Source: CAYQMF01 sp964418595
GTDB lineage: Bacteria > Planctomycetota > UBA1135 > UBA2386
Length of the DNA: 18,493 nucleotides
Direction: 5' to 3'
NCBI GenBank assembly: GCA_964418595.1
Contig: CAYQMF010000130.1
Location: forward strand, 1 to 18,493
Numbering within the stretch: the first letter of the stretch is position 1; every line of letters starts with the position of its first letter. Shown piece after piece: positions 7,110 through 14,310 of the stretch. A program made the position numbers and the translations under genes. The notes below the pieces were generated by a model. That model ran no database searches. It saw only the letters and a program-made list of their open reading frames with translations, and had not been told where the DNA came from.

Positions 7110-8252
7110 TCATCCCGCCCGGAGCACATCGCTCACCGTCGCCTCGTTCACGACCGCGGCGTGCGGGGCGTGTCGATGCACGACATCCGCGTCGCGCCAC
7201 GTTTCCGGCAACCGCTCGCCCGAGAGCCCACCCCAGTGCTCACGCCACGCCGCATCCAGCCGCTCCGGCACCGCGCGATCCGCCAGCACGCACCACACCC
7301 ACGACCACGCGCGCGGGATGACCGAGTACGGCTGGTAGCCGCCGCCGCCGGTGGCGACCCAGCGGCCGGCGCACAGCTCGTCGGCGAGCTCGCGGGTGAG
7401 GCGCGCCGCTTCCGCCATCGCCTGGGTCGTCACCTGCAGGCTCGCCAGGGGATCGGTGAAGTGGGGGTCGCAGCCGTGCTGGCTGACGATGAGGTCAGGG
7501 CGGAAGGCGCGCGCGACCGCGGGGAACACGCTGCGCACGCAGTGCAGCCATGACGGGTCGCTGGTGTACGGCGCGAGCGGGACGTTCACCGTCGTGCCGA
7601 CGCCGGCGCCCACGCCGCGTTCGTGCGCGTAGCCAGTGCCGGGGAACAGGGTGTCCGGGCTCTGGTGGAACGAGAGCGTGAGCACGCTTGGGTCGGCAGC
7701 GAACGCGTTGGCTACCCCGTCGCCGGCGTGCACGTCGAAGTCGACGTAGAGGACCTTCTCCAACCCCAGGCGCTGCGCCGCGCGGATGGCCATGACGAGG
7801 TCGCTGTACACGCAGAAGCCGCTGGCGCGCGCGGCCATCGCGTGGTGCAGCCCGCCGGCGGGGTTGAACGCCGCGCGCGCCTCGCCGCGGGCGACGGCGC
7901 GGGCGCAGGCCAGCGTCGCGCCGGCGATCGAGGCAGCGGCATGGTGCAGGCCCGGGGCGAACGGGTTGTCGGCGCTGCCGAGGCCGAAGCGCCAGGCCTG
8001 GGCCTTGGCGGCGGCGGTGGGGCGGTCGGCCGACAGGGCCTCGACGACGGCGACGTAGTCGGGGGTGTGGGCGAGGGCGAGGTCTGAGTGGGTGGCGGGC
8101 GCCGAGGGCAGGAGGTCTCCGGGCGCGAACAACCCGTGCCGCCGCATCAGGTCGAAGAGCGGGAGCTGCCGATGCCGGGCGAAGGGGTGGTCGGTGCCGA
8201 GGTCGTAGACCGGCAGCGCGGCGGCGTCGATGAGGCGGGGGCTACCGGCCAT
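7110..8252 (-). CDS. histone deacetylase / AcuC-like zinc amidohydrolase
   Basis: A 380-residue cytoplasmic enzyme of the arginase-deacetylase fold, which removes acetyl groups from protein lysines, polyamines or similar amides. The motifs are in order: active-site His136-His137 in GGLHHAM, zinc ligands Asp173 and His175 in DFDVHAGDG, Asp262 in GCDPHFTDPLA, and Tyr306 in GGGGYQ, the transition-state tyrosine. The usual DxHHGDG is DVHAGDG here: the second His, next to the zinc ligand, is Ala, while the ligand itself is kept. Length is normal for bacterial members. AcuC, which deacetylates acetyl-CoA synthetase, is the best-known relative, but no acs gene lies nearby, so the substrate is open. 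It is divergent from the sigma-factor operon, with 134 bp between starts. Confidence 0.9.
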   Translation of the reverse strand: MAGSPRLIDAAALPVYDLGTDHPFARHRQLPLFDLMRRHGLFAPGDLLPSAPATHSDLALAHTPDYVAVVEALSADRPTAAAKAQAWRFGLGSADNPFAPGLHHAAASIAGATLACARAVARGEARAAFNPAGGLHHAMAARASGFCVYSDLVMAIRAAQRLGLEKVLYVDFDVHAGDGVANAFAADPSVLTLSFHQSPDTLFPGTGYAHERGVGAGVGTTVNVPLAPYTSDPSWLHCVRSVFPAVARAFRPDLIVSQHGCDPHFTDPLASLQVTTQAMAEAARLTRELADELCAGRWVATGGGGYQPYSVIPRAWSWVWCVLADRAVPERLDAAWREHWGGLSGERLPETWRDADVVHRHAPHAAVVNEATVSDVLRAG

Positions 8253-8273
8253 CGGCGGACGGTGTAGCGACGC

Positions 8274-8313
8274 GCGGCGAAGGGGGCAACCAGGGCGGGA
8301 TACGCTTCGCCGC
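8274..8313. promoter_or_regulatory. imperfectly placed inverted repeat between deacetylase and sigma genes
   Basis: GCGGCGAAG at 8274-8282 and CTTCGCCGC at 8305-8313 are exact inverted repeats separated by 22 bp, 22 bp upstream of the deacetylase start. In such GC-rich DNA a 9-bp match can occur by chance, so this is only a candidate operator. Confidence 0.25.
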
Positions 8314-8335
8314 CTACCGACCCCAAAAACCGCTC

Positions 8336-8352
8336 ATCCGCCCCCGGCGGAT
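8336..8352. promoter_or_regulatory. short palindrome upstream of the sigma-factor gene
   Basis: ATCCGCC, three C, then GGCGGAT forms a compact 17-bp palindrome whose right edge is 34 bp before the sigma-factor ATG. It is a candidate regulator site or hairpin; no -35/-10 pair is recognisable with confidence. Confidence 0.35.
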
Positions 8353-8386
8353 CGGCCCACCGCGGACAACCACCTTCACCTGTCAG

Positions 8387-9001
8387 ATGCCAAGACCGAC
8401 GTCGACCGCCCTCCACGATCAGGGTGGCACGGGTCCCGAGGACCTCGTGCTCGTGCAGCGTGCGCTGCGCGGGGAGCCCGGCGCGGTCGAAGGCCTCCTC
8501 CAGCGGCTGTCATGCGTCCTTCGCTTCGTCTTCCGCCTCAACCGCACGCTCGGCTATCGCCTGCCGACCGACGCCCTCGAGGACGTCGTGCAGCAGGTGT
8601 ACCTCGCCGTCTGGCCGCGCCTGCGCGACTTCGCGGGGTCGGCGGCGCTCGAGAGCTGGGTGTTCGGCTTCTGCCGCAACTGCCTGCGGGCGGAGATGCG
8701 GCGGCGGCGGAGCGCGGGCCGGGCCGCGGCGATCGCCGACGAGCTGGAGCAATGGGTCGAGGACGACGCGCCGCGCCCCGGGGCGGCGATCGAGACCGCG
8801 GAGGGGCTCGACGCGCTGCGCGACGAGCTGGACCAACTGACGCCGGACGAACGTCAGGCCGTCGAACTGCGGCACCTCGAAGGGATGAGCTTCGAGGACA
8901 TCGCCCGCCTCGTGCGGGTGCCGGCGAGCACGATCAAGGAACGCTGCTATCGGGCCATGATGCGCATGAAAGGACGCTTGCGACGTGACGGACACACCTG
9001 A
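8387..9001 (+). CDS. ECF-type RNA polymerase sigma factor
   Basis: A 204-residue group 4 sigma factor, directing RNA polymerase to a specific set of promoters. Region 2 is seen at about residues 60-105 (LEDVVQQVYLAVWPRLRDF, then SWVFGFCRNCLRAEMRRR). Region 4 is at about 145-198, with the helix-turn-helix FEDIARLVRVPASTIKER. No region 1.1 or 3 is present, as expected. The ATG at 8387 is the only good start and lacks a clear Shine-Dalgarno. The gene overlaps the anti-sigma gene by 17 bp and leads a three-gene operon ending with the CHAT protein. The frequent autoregulation of such factors suggests it may drive its own promoter, but the sequence does not show this. Confidence 0.93.
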   Translation: MPRPTSTALHDQGGTGPEDLVLVQRALRGEPGAVEGLLQRLSCVLRFVFRLNRTLGYRLPTDALEDVVQQVYLAVWPRLRDFAGSAALESWVFGFCRNCLRAEMRRRRSAGRAAAIADELEQWVEDDAPRPGAAIETAEGLDALRDELDQLTPDERQAVELRHLEGMSFEDIARLVRVPASTIKERCYRAMMRMKGRLRRDGHT

Positions 9002-9731
9002 GCACGAGTTCGACCTGCTGCTGCAGGGGCACGCCAACGCGACGTTGACCGCGGGGGAACGCGCGCGGCTGGACGCGCTCTGTGCCGCCGACGCGGCGCG
9101 GGCCCACACCCGCAGCCAGCTCGATGCCCTGCACGCGGCGTTCGCGGCGGAGCGGGCGCTGCGCGCGGAGGTCTCGGCGCCGCTCGAGGCGCGCGAGGAG
9201 GCCGACGAGGGCTTCGCCCGCGTCGCCAAGGCGGCAGCGCGGGCCGAGGACGAGCTGCGCGCGCGCCTGCGCCACGCGCCGACGACGCTGACCCTGCGCG
9301 CACCGCGGCGCCTGCGGCCGCTCGTGCTCGGCTCGCTGGTCGCGCTCGCCGCGGCCCTCGTGCTCGCGGTCCTGCTCGGGGCCTTCGACCGGCCGCCGGC
9401 GCTGCAACAGGGCACGCCGTCGGGCGACCGCCTCGGCGGCGACGTCGTGACGATCGTCATCGCGCCGCGCTTGTCGAGCCGCGACCGCACGCTCTCGTGG
9501 AGCCCGGTGTGGCACGCGCACGATTACGCGGCGGTGATCGTGGATGCCGCCGGTAAGGTGGTGCTCGAACGCGCTGCCGAACACGCGCGGAGCACCCGGT
9601 GGGAACTGACGGTCGACGAGTTCGAGAACCTGCGCGCGCGCAGCCAGGACCTGCGCCTGCGGGTGCAGGCGCGCGATGGGCTCGCGCTGCCGGTGGCGAC
9701 GTCGGGCGACCTGCCGCTGATCATCGAGTAG
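8985..9731 (+). CDS. single-pass membrane anti-sigma factor with extracytoplasmic domain
   Basis: A 248-residue protein starting at GTG 8985, inside the sigma gene. Residues 1-80 (FDLLLQGHANATLTAGERARLDAL and following) look like the helical anti-sigma domain that holds the cognate factor inactive. It lacks the HxxxCxxC zinc motif, so it is not a ZAS-type protein. One transmembrane helix follows at about 113-134 (LVLGSLVALAAALVLAVLL). The outer part, about 150-248, has a fibronectin-III-like pattern (LSWSPVWHAHDYAAVIVDAAG ... LRLRVQARDG), possibly a ligand or stress sensor. Pairing with the sigma gene is inferred from the 17-bp overlap and topology. The CHAT-protein gene follows 17 bp later. 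Confidence 0.85.
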   Translation: MTDTPEHEFDLLLQGHANATLTAGERARLDALCAADAARAHTRSQLDALHAAFAAERALRAEVSAPLEAREEADEGFARVAKAAARAEDELRARLRHAPTTLTLRAPRRLRPLVLGSLVALAAALVLAVLLGAFDRPPALQQGTPSGDRLGGDVVTIVIAPRLSSRDRTLSWSPVWHAHDYAAVIVDAAGKVVLERAAEHARSTRWELTVDEFENLRARSQDLRLRVQARDGLALPVATSGDLPLIIE

Positions 9732-9739
9732 CGCGCGCC

Positions 9740-9743
9740 GGAG
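9740..9743 (+). promoter_or_regulatory. Shine-Dalgarno supporting a TTG start for the CHAT gene
   Basis: GGAG lies five bases before TTG at 9749. This TTG begins a hydrophobic leader, and there is no ATG or GTG between the anti-sigma stop and the leader. This decides the start of the next gene. Confidence 0.6.
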
Positions 9744-9748
9744 CGCAG

Positions 9749-12334
9749 TTGGTCGCGAGTCTGCTGCTCGCGGGTCTGCTGGTTGCGGGCCTGCCAGCGC
9801 AGGACAACCCCGCCGACCCGTTCACGCGCTTCAAGGATCTGCTGCGCGCCGCCAGCGAGAAGGGCGACAGCGTGCGCCCGGCCGACCTCCGCGCCGCGCG
9901 CGACCTGCTCGACGCGGCGGCGGCGTGTGCCGACGCGATCCAGGACGCGCGCCGGCGCGCGCAGGCGCACTTCTTCGTCGCGGTGCGCCAGGCGGACCTG
10001 CTGTTCCGCGCCCGCAACGTCGAGAAGGCGGGGCCTGCGGCGCTCGCCGCGCGTACGGCGGCGCGCGGGGCCGGCGTGTGGTCGGGTCCGTACCAGGAGG
10101 CCGCGCTCCTGCTCTTGTGGCAGTGCCTGCCCTGGCGCGAGTTCCTAGGCCTGCTCGAGCGGGCCGACGACGACCTCGCGCTGATCGAGGGGCGTACCCA
10201 GGCGACCGAGCCCAACGCTCTGCCGCTCCGCTTGCTGCGAGCAGACCTCCTGGCGTGGCGCGGCGACGAAGCGGCCGCGCTGCGCGAATGGACGGCGGTG
10301 TCGGCGGCGCTGCGCGCATCGGTCCAGTCGCCGGGCGAGGCATGGGACGACAAGTGCCACGACACCCTGATCTGGCATCTGCTCGAGCGGCGCGAGTACG
10401 AGCGCGCCGCGGTCTACGTGCCGTTCCTGCGGGTCGCGGAGCAGCGCACCTACTACGAGGCGGTCCTCGACAACCAGCGTCACGACTTCGCGGCCACGGA
10501 GGCGAAGCTCGCGGGCGCGCGCGATCCGCGCCTGCTCCTCCTCCTCGGCGACGCCCAGGAGCAACTCGGGAAGCTGGACGATGCGACGGCGAGCTACACG
10601 GCGGCGTTCGCCGGCACGCAGGACGCGGAGCTGCGCGCCGCGGCGTGCAAGGGGCTCGGTGACTGCCTGCTGCGGCAGGGGAACGCCGACCAGGCGCGCG
10701 CGAGCTACGAACAGTCGCTGGCTCTCCTGGACGGGATGACCTCGCGCAAAGCCCTGGCGGAGGTGGCGGGCAATCACCGCCAGCTCGGCGCGCTCGCCGA
10801 GAGCGTGGGTGACGGCGCGGCCGCGCACGCGCGCTACCGGCGGGCGCTCGCTGCGCTCGAAGCGGCGCGCAGCCAACTCGCCCTCGACCCGTTCGGGCAG
10901 ACCTTCCTCGAAGCGCCCTTCCTCGAAGCGGTCGACGGTGCCCTGCGCACGGCGCGCGCGGTCGACCTGCAGGGGTTCGAGGTCCTGGCGCTGCTCGACA
11001 GCGTGAAGGCGCGCAGCCTTCTCGATCGCGTGACGGTGCCACCGGGTGGCGAACCGAGCGCGGCGCTGGTCGCGGCGGTGCGCCGGCTGGCGCGCGCGAC
11101 CGACCCGCGCGAGGTCGAGGTCGAACGGCTGGACGTCGAACGCCTGCGTGGCGAGCAGGCCACGAGCGGCGCGACGCGCGGCCAGCCGCTCGGGGTCGCC
11201 GGCCTGCGCGAGGTGAGCAAGCTCGCGCCGATGACGTTCCTCTCGTACTGGATCGGCGCGCAGGAAGCGTGGCTCGCGTGGGCGAACAGCGGTCGCGCGG
11301 GCGTGGTGTCGCTCGGGCCGGCGGAGCCGCTGCGTGCGCACCTCCGCGCCGCGCGCCTCGCGGTCGCGAGCCCAGAAGGCGACGCGTGGTCGGCCCTCGA
11401 TCCGGCGGCGGCCGCACTCCTGCCGGCTGCGCTGCGCCCTGAACTGACCGCCGGCGCCCGGATCGTGCTCTGTCCCGACGAGGAGACCGCGCGCGTGCCC
11501 TTCGAAGCCCTGCGCCTCGACGGTGAACCGCTCGGCATCCGCTGCGTCGTCGAGCGGGCGCCGTCGTTGTCGGTGTGGGCGCACCTGCGCGACCGCGCCG
11601 GGGCCTTCGGCGTGCAGGGCGAGGCGATCGTCGTCGACTCGGTGCCGCTCCCGGACACGACCGCCGCCGAGCTGGGCGTCGACCCGCTGCGCTTCTCGGC
11701 CCACGAAGGCGATCTCGTGGTCGGCGCGTGGCCGCACGCCCGCCGCGTGCGTGGCGAGCAGGCATCGGCGGCCGGTATCTCAGCGGCGCTGGCGGCGACT
11801 CCTGCCGGCCTCCTGCATCTGAGCGCGCACGCGCTCGTGCGCGGCGCGGTGCCATCGGCGTCGCTGCTGCTGCTCGCCGACGGCGGCGTGCCCCTGCCCG
11901 TGCTCGCCGAGTGGCCGCTCGCCGGCGCGACCGTCGTGCTCAGCGCCTGCAGCTCCGCGGTGGGGGATGCCCGCGGCGGAGAAGGCGCGGCGAGCCTCCT
12001 GTGGGGTCCTCTCGGCGCCGGCGCGCGCTGCGTCGCGGCGAGCCTGTGGCCGGTCAACCAGCAGGCCACGTGCGACCTGATGGGGCAGTTCCACCACTGG
12101 CTCGCGCGCGGCTGCGACGAGGCCGAGTCGCTACGGCGTGCGCGCGCGGCGCTCGCGGCGGCGCCGAACTACGCGCACCCGCACTACTGGGCGGGCTTTG
12201 CGACGTTCGGCGCGCGCGAGGAAGGTGCTGCGTCGGCGCGGACCACGTGGGCCATCGGGTTCCTCGCGCTCGCCCTCGCGGCGACCGCGGCGCTCGTCTT
12301 GGGCGGCCGCAGGCGGCGGCAGCCGCGGTGCTGA
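9749..12334 (+). CDS. exported, membrane-anchored TPR-CHAT cysteine protease homologue
   Basis: An 861-residue protein starting at TTG 9749 with GGAG five bases upstream. The frame is open to 9599, but that part overlaps the anti-sigma gene and is not gene-like. A signal peptide (VASLLLAGLLVAGLPAQ) leads into alpha-helical repeats; TPR-like units lie at about residues 240-370 (LGDAQEQLGKLDDATASYTA, LGDCLLRQGNADQARASYEQ). The CHAT domain covers about 500-825, with the catalytic His694 in LHLSAHA and Cys734 in LSACSSAVG, as in caspase/separase-clan peptidases. A second membrane helix lies at about 834-853, followed by RRRR. The predicted layout puts the protease domain outside the cytoplasm with the tail inside. 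It is the third gene of the sigma/anti-sigma operon, so I infer it senses or processes envelope proteins, possibly the anti-sigma factor. Confidence 0.87.
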   Translation: MVASLLLAGLLVAGLPAQDNPADPFTRFKDLLRAASEKGDSVRPADLRAARDLLDAAAACADAIQDARRRAQAHFFVAVRQADLLFRARNVEKAGPAALAARTAARGAGVWSGPYQEAALLLLWQCLPWREFLGLLERADDDLALIEGRTQATEPNALPLRLLRADLLAWRGDEAAALREWTAVSAALRASVQSPGEAWDDKCHDTLIWHLLERREYERAAVYVPFLRVAEQRTYYEAVLDNQRHDFAATEAKLAGARDPRLLLLLGDAQEQLGKLDDATASYTAAFAGTQDAELRAAACKGLGDCLLRQGNADQARASYEQSLALLDGMTSRKALAEVAGNHRQLGALAESVGDGAAAHARYRRALAALEAARSQLALDPFGQTFLEAPFLEAVDGALRTARAVDLQGFEVLALLDSVKARSLLDRVTVPPGGEPSAALVAAVRRLARATDPREVEVERLDVERLRGEQATSGATRGQPLGVAGLREVSKLAPMTFLSYWIGAQEAWLAWANSGRAGVVSLGPAEPLRAHLRAARLAVASPEGDAWSALDPAAAALLPAALRPELTAGARIVLCPDEETARVPFEALRLDGEPLGIRCVVERAPSLSVWAHLRDRAGAFGVQGEAIVVDSVPLPDTTAAELGVDPLRFSAHEGDLVVGAWPHARRVRGEQASAAGISAALAATPAGLLHLSAHALVRGAVPSASLLLLADGGVPLPVLAEWPLAGATVVLSACSSAVGDARGGEGAASLLWGPLGAGARCVAASLWPVNQQATCDLMGQFHHWLARGCDEAESLRRARAALAAAPNYAHPHYWAGFATFGAREEGAASARTTWAIGFLALALAATAALVLGGRRRRQPRC

Positions 12335-12335
12335 A

Positions 12336-14030
12336 TCAATCGAACGGCAGCAACTGCGCGTCGGTCTTGGGCATCGGCGGCGCGGCGAGGACCTTCCACT
12401 GCACACCGAGGGTCGACTTGTTCTCGTCGCCGCTCGCCTCGTGGTACACGAGCATCGACTCGCTCCGCTGCTTGCCGCGCTTGCCGTGCACGCTCAGCAT
12501 CGTGTCGCCGAAGACCGCGTACCCGCCCGGATAGAGCCGGGCGTTGGTGAGCAGGTGCACCTTCGTCTTGTCGACCAGATAGATGAGGCGCACGGAGAGG
12601 GTGTCCACCGGTCGGTCGGCGGCGAGCGGCACGACGTCGCGCGCCCACAGGACCCATGGGTGCGCCGGATCCTGCGGATGGCGCATGTAGAGACCGATCT
12701 CGATCTCGTCGTAGCCGGCGGTGCGGAGCTGCGGGGGGAGGACGAAGTCGAGGCGCTCGCTGATGTAGCTCTCGCTGTAGCGACCCTCGTGCACGGTCTG
12801 CACCGTCGCGGGGGAGAGGGTGGCTGTCTCGCTGCGCAGGGTCACGAACGAACCATCGCGAACCTGCACGGCCAGTTCGAGGTCACCGTCGCGATCGGCA
12901 TCGAAGGCGAAGGCACCGAGGCCGGTGACGCCGTTGCCTTGCGGGACGCTCGCGGGCCGGTGCCAGCGCGCGGGTGCGAACCCGAGCGCCTCACGCCGGT
13001 GCACCACGATGCCGTCGCCGCTCGCAGGCACGGCCACCGCGTCGCGCCAGCCGTCGTGGTCGGCGTCGATGAGGGCGCCGTCGGTCAGCGCGCCGACGCC
13101 TGGCGGTGGGAAGAGCGCGATGGCGGACGACGCCGTGCCCAGGAGGAGGACGCCCGCATCGAGGACCACGCCGAGGTCGTCGCGTCCGTCGCGGTCCACG
13201 TCGCCCGCGCACAGCGCGCGCACGCCGCTCGCGATGGGGAAGAAGGCGTGCAGGACGATGCCGGTCGCCGTCTGCACGAACACCGCGACGCCGAACCCGG
13301 GCACGCACACCGCGGCGTCCATCCGACCATCGCCGTCGACGTCGAGCACGCGCAGGTTCTGCATCGGGACGGGCACTGCGAACGAGACCTCGCGCACGGG
13401 CATCGGCGGGCCACCCAGCGGGTTGCCCATCGCGATCAGCTTGAGCTCCGTCGCCCCGCTGCCGAGATCGCGGAGGAGCGCGATGTCGTCGTGCCCATCG
13501 CGGTCGAAGTCGCCGGTCTCGATCTCGAAGCAGCCGGTGCCCACGAGCCAGCCCTGGAACCCCGTCCAGGTGCCGGACAAGCGCGGGTCGGGTGCCGACG
13601 CGTTGGGCAGGTAGCACCGGTGGTCGAGCCGGTTGCTCGCGGCGTCGACCATGAGCACCACGTCGGTGCCTTCGGTCGAGCGGTAGGTCGCGGCATCGGC
13701 GCGGGCGCTGGCGACGTAGTCGACCCACGGCCAGAACCGGCCGAGGTCCGCCGTGTTCGCCATGAGCGTGTGCAACTGCGTCGCGCCGGCGCCGGCGTCG
13801 GTGAGGATCCACGCGTCGCCGTTGCCATCGTCGTCGAAGTCGGCGCAGCCCGCGGCGAGCACTGGGCGCGCGACCACGTTCCCCTGTGTGTTGCGTACCG
13901 CCGCGAAGGCGCTGGTCTGGAAGTCGCTCGGCCAGGCCAGCAACGGTACCGGATCGACCCCCTGCGCGGGTGGAGCCTGACCCGACAGGGAGGCGGCCAC
14001 GGTCAGCAGGATGACGCGGAGGTGCTTCAT
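12336..14030 (-). CDS. secreted FG-GAP/VCBS-type beta-propeller repeat protein
   Basis: A 564-residue exported protein. The frame extends upstream to 14417, but the ATG at 14030 begins a signal peptide (MKHLRVILLTVAASLSGQA). Six calcium-loop motifs of the DxDxDG kind lie at about residues 64 (DFDDDGNGD), 174 (DFDRDGHDD), 230 (DVDGDGRMD), 277 (DVDRDGRDD), 322 (DADHDGWRD) and 377 (DADRDGDLE), spaced as in a beta-propeller of FG-GAP or VCBS repeats. The C-terminal 160 residues are different, with EIEIGLYMRHPQDPAHP and LVYHEASGDENKS, and are not recognised. Such proteins usually bind surfaces, glycans or other proteins outside the cell. The gene converges on the CHAT gene with one base between stops. 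The upstream 280 bp hold no recognisable promoter. Confidence 0.85.
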   Translation of the reverse strand: MKHLRVILLTVAASLSGQAPPAQGVDPVPLLAWPSDFQTSAFAAVRNTQGNVVARPVLAAGCADFDDDGNGDAWILTDAGAGATQLHTLMANTADLGRFWPWVDYVASARADAATYRSTEGTDVVLMVDAASNRLDHRCYLPNASAPDPRLSGTWTGFQGWLVGTGCFEIETGDFDRDGHDDIALLRDLGSGATELKLIAMGNPLGGPPMPVREVSFAVPVPMQNLRVLDVDGDGRMDAAVCVPGFGVAVFVQTATGIVLHAFFPIASGVRALCAGDVDRDGRDDLGVVLDAGVLLLGTASSAIALFPPPGVGALTDGALIDADHDGWRDAVAVPASGDGIVVHRREALGFAPARWHRPASVPQGNGVTGLGAFAFDADRDGDLELAVQVRDGSFVTLRSETATLSPATVQTVHEGRYSESYISERLDFVLPPQLRTAGYDEIEIGLYMRHPQDPAHPWVLWARDVVPLAADRPVDTLSVRLIYLVDKTKVHLLTNARLYPGGYAVFGDTMLSVHGKRGKQRSESMLVYHEASGDENKSTLGVQWKVLAAPPMPKTDAQLLPFD

Positions 14031-14148
14031 CGTCGCAGCGGGAGGTGCGGGTTGGCGGACAGGATAGCCCTCGGTCCCGCTGTGGGGGAGTGTCGCGGGC
14101 CGGTCCCGTCGACGGCGCCACCTCCAAAAAAGTGCGCGAAGAGAAATG

Positions 14149-14190
14149 CACAGGAGCCGGGCCCCCTGCCAGAACGGTCCGGCTCCTGTG
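14149..14190 (-). terminator. terminator-like hairpin downstream of the kinase gene
   Basis: CACAGGAGCCGG at 14149-14160 pairs exactly with CCGGCTCCTGTG at 14179-14190 around an 18-base loop. On the minus strand it lies about 120 bp after the kinase stop and is followed by CATTTCTCTTC and a TTTTTT run further on, fitting a terminator for the kdsA-kinase transcript. The rest of 14031-14310 holds nothing I recognise. Confidence 0.6.
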
Positions 14191-14310
14191 TGGCCGGCGG
14201 GAACGTCCCGTCGACTCCGAGTCACCGCCATGCGGCGGCGCGCAACGTGAGTGTCCGATGCCGCGGGGTCCGCCGGCCGAAACCCGGGGTGCGAACCGGC
14301 GGCGCGACGA

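Larger units (their letters stand above)
6474..7113 (+). repeat. tandem duplication, copy 2
   Basis: Second copy of the 640-bp unit (offset 667 bp from 5807-6446), holding a remnant of the protease tail and a full second copy of the small secreted gene. It ends within the stop region of the convergent deacetylase gene (stop at 7110-7112), so the duplication boundary abuts, and slightly overlaps, that gene's 3' end. Confidence 0.9.

Noticed and set aside
9599..9748. Upstream extension of the CHAT reading frame
   Set aside because: It overlaps the anti-sigma gene and encodes Arg/Ala/Gly-rich sequence; TTG 9749 has a Shine-Dalgarno and begins a signal peptide.
10897..10931. Short direct repeat encoding FLEAPFLEA in the CHAT gene
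   Set aside because: Only two 13-15 bp copies within coding sequence; likely incidental.
9831..11855. Minus-strand frame of 674 codons inside the CHAT gene
   Set aside because: Arg/Pro/Ala-rich shadow of a well supported TPR-CHAT gene.
9749..12334. Possible link of the TPR-CHAT protein to a type III-E CRISPR (Craspase) or gasdermin defence system
   Set aside because: No Cas gene, CRISPR repeats or gasdermin-like gene is in the window; the partner genes are a sigma and an anti-sigma factor.
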